Source of the DNA: an uncultured Clostridia bacterium
GTDB lineage: Bacteria > Bacillota > Clostridia > Christensenellales > Borkfalkiaceae
Direction of reading: 5' to 3'
NCBI GenBank assembly: GCA_945834965.1
Contig: CAMAHZ010000087.1
Span: 1-5,609 of the forward strand
DNA length: 5,609 bases
How positions within the stretch are numbered: the stretch's first letter is position 1; each line of letters begins with the position of its first letter. The notes under the pieces were generated by a model. The model did no database searches. It had not been told where the DNA came from and worked only from the letters and a program-made list of their open reading frames with translations. Positions 3,474 through 5,609 of the stretch are shown piece after piece. The translations under genes and the position numbers were made by a program.

Positions 3474-4901
3474 ATGTATAATTTTTTGGCAGGAAACGGT
3501 ACTTTGGGGTACGGCGTTTCGCAGATTGCGGACGTCAATCTCAACTGGATTGGTCAACTGATAAGAATCTTAATAGAAGGAATAGGCATAGTCGGCGTAG
3601 GTATCATAGTATTTACGCTTATTCTTAAAACGATTGTGTTGCCCCTTGATATATATTCAAGGATAAATTCCAAAAAGCAGGCTCTCATTATGGATAGAAT
3701 GAGACCGCAGATGGAAAAACTGCAAAAGCAGTACGCCAACGACAAGAATATGTATAACCAAAAGGTTATGGAACTGCAAAAAAAGAGCGGTTATTCTATG
3801 TTCGGCGCTTGCCTTCCTATGATTGTATCGTTGGTTATATTCATAATCGTATTCAACGCATTCTCAACCTATTCGCAGTACGCCAACTTAAAGACGTATA
3901 ACGATATGGTTGTAAAGTACAACGACGTCGTTTTAACCTACGTCGTAGAAAATCCCGATAATCCTTCAACCGACGACGGTTTCTTATTTGCCGTAGACGG
4001 CGACGGAAATTATCTCAAGTTGGGCGAAAACGGTAAACCCGTAGACAGCACTAAGACTATTTACGACTACACCGCAGACTATCAAAGGTTTACAACCTAT
4101 TTCAACAACGCAAAAAAGGCTGTTGATACGGCTTGGGTTGAAAAGAGCGAGGACGACACCTTTAGCTACCTTGCCGCAGAGTACAAAGAGAAGAAGGGCG
4201 ACTACGCAGCAAGCTTTAACGCCGCAATGGTCAACTATAAGGTCGGAACGGAGTATTCCGAAACGGCTAAAGCGCTGAGAAACAGCTTAATTAACTATTA
4301 TATGGAAGAGCCTGCCGCACAGGCGGTTAAGGTTTACTACGAAGAAGGTCACAATAATTCCTTCCTTTGGGTAAAGAATATCTGGTATCCCGACAGCACT
4401 TTGAATAAGGAAATTCCCGATTTTGCTAAGTTTAAGTCTACCATAACTCAGGCAAAGATTACCGACGCAGACGGCGAGTTCTATAACAAAGTTACGTCTG
4501 CTTTGACCGAACAGAAGAATGCCTATAACGGCTATTTCATATTAATAGTATTGTCAATCGGCTTAATGCTTTTACAGCAGTGGCTTTCTATGCGTGCAAA
4601 TAAATCGGTCAACGAACTCGGCACGGTAGACGGTTCGGGCGCAAGAACCAACAAGATGATGATGATAATGATGCCTATTATCTACGGTATCTTCTCATTC
4701 TTCTATAGTGCGTCCTTCTCGATATACATGATTACGAACACCGTTTATAGCCTTATAACTATGCTTATTATAAACAAGTGCGTTGATATTTGGTTTAAAA
4801 AGAAGGAAGAAAGGGGCGAGCTTGAAGAAGTCCTTACAAAGAAGTCGAGAAAAATGCGTAAGGCGGAAAGGGCCGCTAAAAAGGCAAGAAGAGTAAAGTA
4901 A
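3474..4901 (+). CDS. yidC: Membrane protein insertase YidC/Oxa1 family with a large extracytoplasmic insertion
   Basis: YidC inserts and folds membrane proteins alone or with Sec. The core is clear. TM1 lies at about 26-58, ending in FTLILKTIVLPLDI, followed by a charged cytoplasmic helical hairpin with RPQMEKLQKQY (77-87). TM2 is about 111-130 (GACLPMIVSLVIFIIVF). TM3 is about 353-372 and is followed by SMRANKS. TM4-TM5 lie at about 395-438, and the tail (440-475) is Lys/Arg-rich. At 475 residues it is far longer than Gram-positive YidC (about 260-290). The excess is a hydrophilic region at about 135-295 between TM2 and the FLWVKNIWYPD segment (297-307), plus an enlarged link before TM3. The E. 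coli periplasmic domain sits elsewhere, between TM1 and TM2. K52 occupies the place of the conserved groove arginine. No lipobox is seen. The ATG lacks a Shine-Dalgarno; a TTG at 3504 preceded by AGGAA is an alternative start. Confidence 0.95.
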   Translation: MYNFLAGNGTLGYGVSQIADVNLNWIGQLIRILIEGIGIVGVGIIVFTLILKTIVLPLDIYSRINSKKQALIMDRMRPQMEKLQKQYANDKNMYNQKVMELQKKSGYSMFGACLPMIVSLVIFIIVFNAFSTYSQYANLKTYNDMVVKYNDVVLTYVVENPDNPSTDDGFLFAVDGDGNYLKLGENGKPVDSTKTIYDYTADYQRFTTYFNNAKKAVDTAWVEKSEDDTFSYLAAEYKEKKGDYAASFNAAMVNYKVGTEYSETAKALRNSLINYYMEEPAAQAVKVYYEEGHNNSFLWVKNIWYPDSTLNKEIPDFAKFKSTITQAKITDADGEFYNKVTSALTEQKNAYNGYFILIVLSIGLMLLQQWLSMRANKSVNELGTVDGSGARTNKMMMIMMPIIYGIFSFFYSASFSIYMITNTVYSLITMLIINKCVDIWFKKKEERGELEEVLTKKSRKMRKAERAAKKARRVK

Positions 4902-4916
4902 TTTTTTGGAGTAGAA

Positions 4917-5609
4917 ATGGATAAAAATATCTATACGGGCAAGACCGTGGAAGAAGCGGTAAGCTTGGCTTTGGAAGAGCTTAACATCACCCGTGAACAG
5001 GCTGAAATTACCGTCATTGAAGAAGGTAAGAAAAAGCTTATAGGCAGCGTTAAGGCTCAGGTTAAAGTAGTTAAAAAGTTGTCCGACGGCGAAAGAGCGT
5101 TGGAATTTGTTGAAGGGCTTATATCAATAATCGGTTCAAACGCCGTTTGCGAACTTGTGTGCGATTCCGATAAGGTTCAAATCAACCTTACGTCGCCGGA
5201 AAGCAGCCGTCTTATCGGTCACCACGGCGAATCGTTAGACGCAATTCAGACGCTTGCAGGCGCAGTTGCGAATATCGGCAGGGACGATTATAAAAAGGTA
5301 ATCGTAGACTGCGAAAATTATCGCGAAAACAGGGAACAGACGCTTATTGCTCTTGCAAATAAGCTCGCTAAAAAGGCGGTTGAAAAGGGCAGAAGATTTT
5401 CTTTAGAGCCTATGAATCCCTACGAAAGAAGGATAATTCATTCCGCACTTTCGTCAAGCGAAGAAGTTAAGACTATATCCGACGGCAAGGAACCTTACAG
5501 ATACGTAGTCATCGTACCCAACAACGAGCGCCCTTTTGAAAAGAGAGAGCGCGGCGACAGGCGCGGCGGTAAGGGCGATAGGCGCTTTAACGACAGGCGC
5601 GGCGGCAGG
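4917..5609 (+). CDS. jag: KH/R3H RNA-binding protein Jag (KhpB), 3' end cut by window edge
   Basis: Jag/KhpB is an RNA-binding protein linked to cell elongation and division and, in some Bacillota, to sporulation; in streptococci it works with the small KH protein KhpA. The frame is open for 231 codons to the last base of the window. The Jag-N domain spans about 1-52 and has GKTVEEAVSLALEELN at 8-23. The KH domain spans about 62-133, with its nucleic-acid-binding loop GHHG at 101-104 in RLIGHHGESLDAIQ. The R3H domain spans about 138-200, with R171-x3-H175 in NPYERRIIHSAL and ending PYRYVVIVP. Beyond the normal end (about residue 201) it continues into an Arg/Gly/Asp-rich tail with GDRRGG, GDRRF and NDRRGG. 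A GGAG ribosome binding site lies about 5 bases before the ATG. It follows yidC by 15 bases, the standard pairing. Confidence 0.96.
   Translation, partial: MDKNIYTGKTVEEAVSLALEELNITREQAEITVIEEGKKKLIGSVKAQVKVVKKLSDGERALEFVEGLISIIGSNAVCELVCDSDKVQINLTSPESSRLIGHHGESLDAIQTLAGAVANIGRDDYKKVIVDCENYRENREQTLIALANKLAKKAVEKGRRFSLEPMNPYERRIIHSALSSSEEVKTISDGKEPYRYVVIVPNNERPFEKRERGDRRGGKGDRRFNDRRGGR
5556..5605 (+). repeat. 14-bp direct repeat in the Jag tail coding region
   Basis: GACAGGCGCGGCGG occurs at 5556-5569 and 5592-5605, start to start 36 bases (12 codons), in the same frame, each encoding D-R-R-G-G. A related GATAGGCGC lies between them at 5577-5585. This GC-rich stretch contrasts with the rest of the window and points to internal duplication of an Arg/Gly-rich tail that may continue past the edge. 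Confidence 0.7.

Overview
The window looks like the chromosomal replication origin region of a low-to-moderate GC Gram-positive bacterium (Bacillota, probably Clostridia-like). Three things suggest this: the gene content, the Bacillus-type origin architecture, and a YidC that starts without the long Gram-negative periplasmic domain. No species can be named from the sequence alone.

Layout. Left arm, minus strand: rsmG (16S rRNA G527 methyltransferase) followed 19 bases later by the start of a SLOG-fold DUF1273/YpsA-like gene that runs off the left edge. Centre (about 1105-1505): a 400-base AT-rich gap with no credible gene. It contains DnaA-box-like 9-mers and, at 1365-1440, a recognisable unwinding element: two adjacent DnaA-box-like sites, a GACCC stretch, DnaA-trios (CTA CTA ATA CTA CTA), then 35 consecutive A/T bases. 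I call this oriC. Right arm, plus strand: dnaN, then rpmH (44 codons), rnpA, yidD, yidC and jag/khpB, the last cut by the right edge. All genes point away from oriC, so all would be transcribed in the direction of fork movement.

How the genes fit together. dnaN encodes the replication clamp. rpmH and rnpA supply ribosomal protein L34 and the protein part of RNase P. yidD and yidC serve membrane protein insertion, and jag encodes a KH/R3H RNA-binding protein. A candidate promoter overlaps the dnaN stop codon, so rpmH onward may form its own transcription unit. Its predicted transcript would begin almost directly with a 12-bp hairpin.

What is unusual. dnaA does not lie next to dnaN, although the origin signals normally found between dnaA and dnaN are present. 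The rpmH-rnpA-yidD-yidC-jag block, usually divergent from dnaA-dnaN, follows dnaN on the same strand. A second, inverted copy of the box/GC-rich part of the unwinding element (16 of 18 bases) lies at the far side of the gap beside rsmG. The gap also holds a thrice-repeated octamer and a 20-bp near-palindrome. YidC carries a large extracytoplasmic insertion, and Jag has an Arg/Gly-rich tail.
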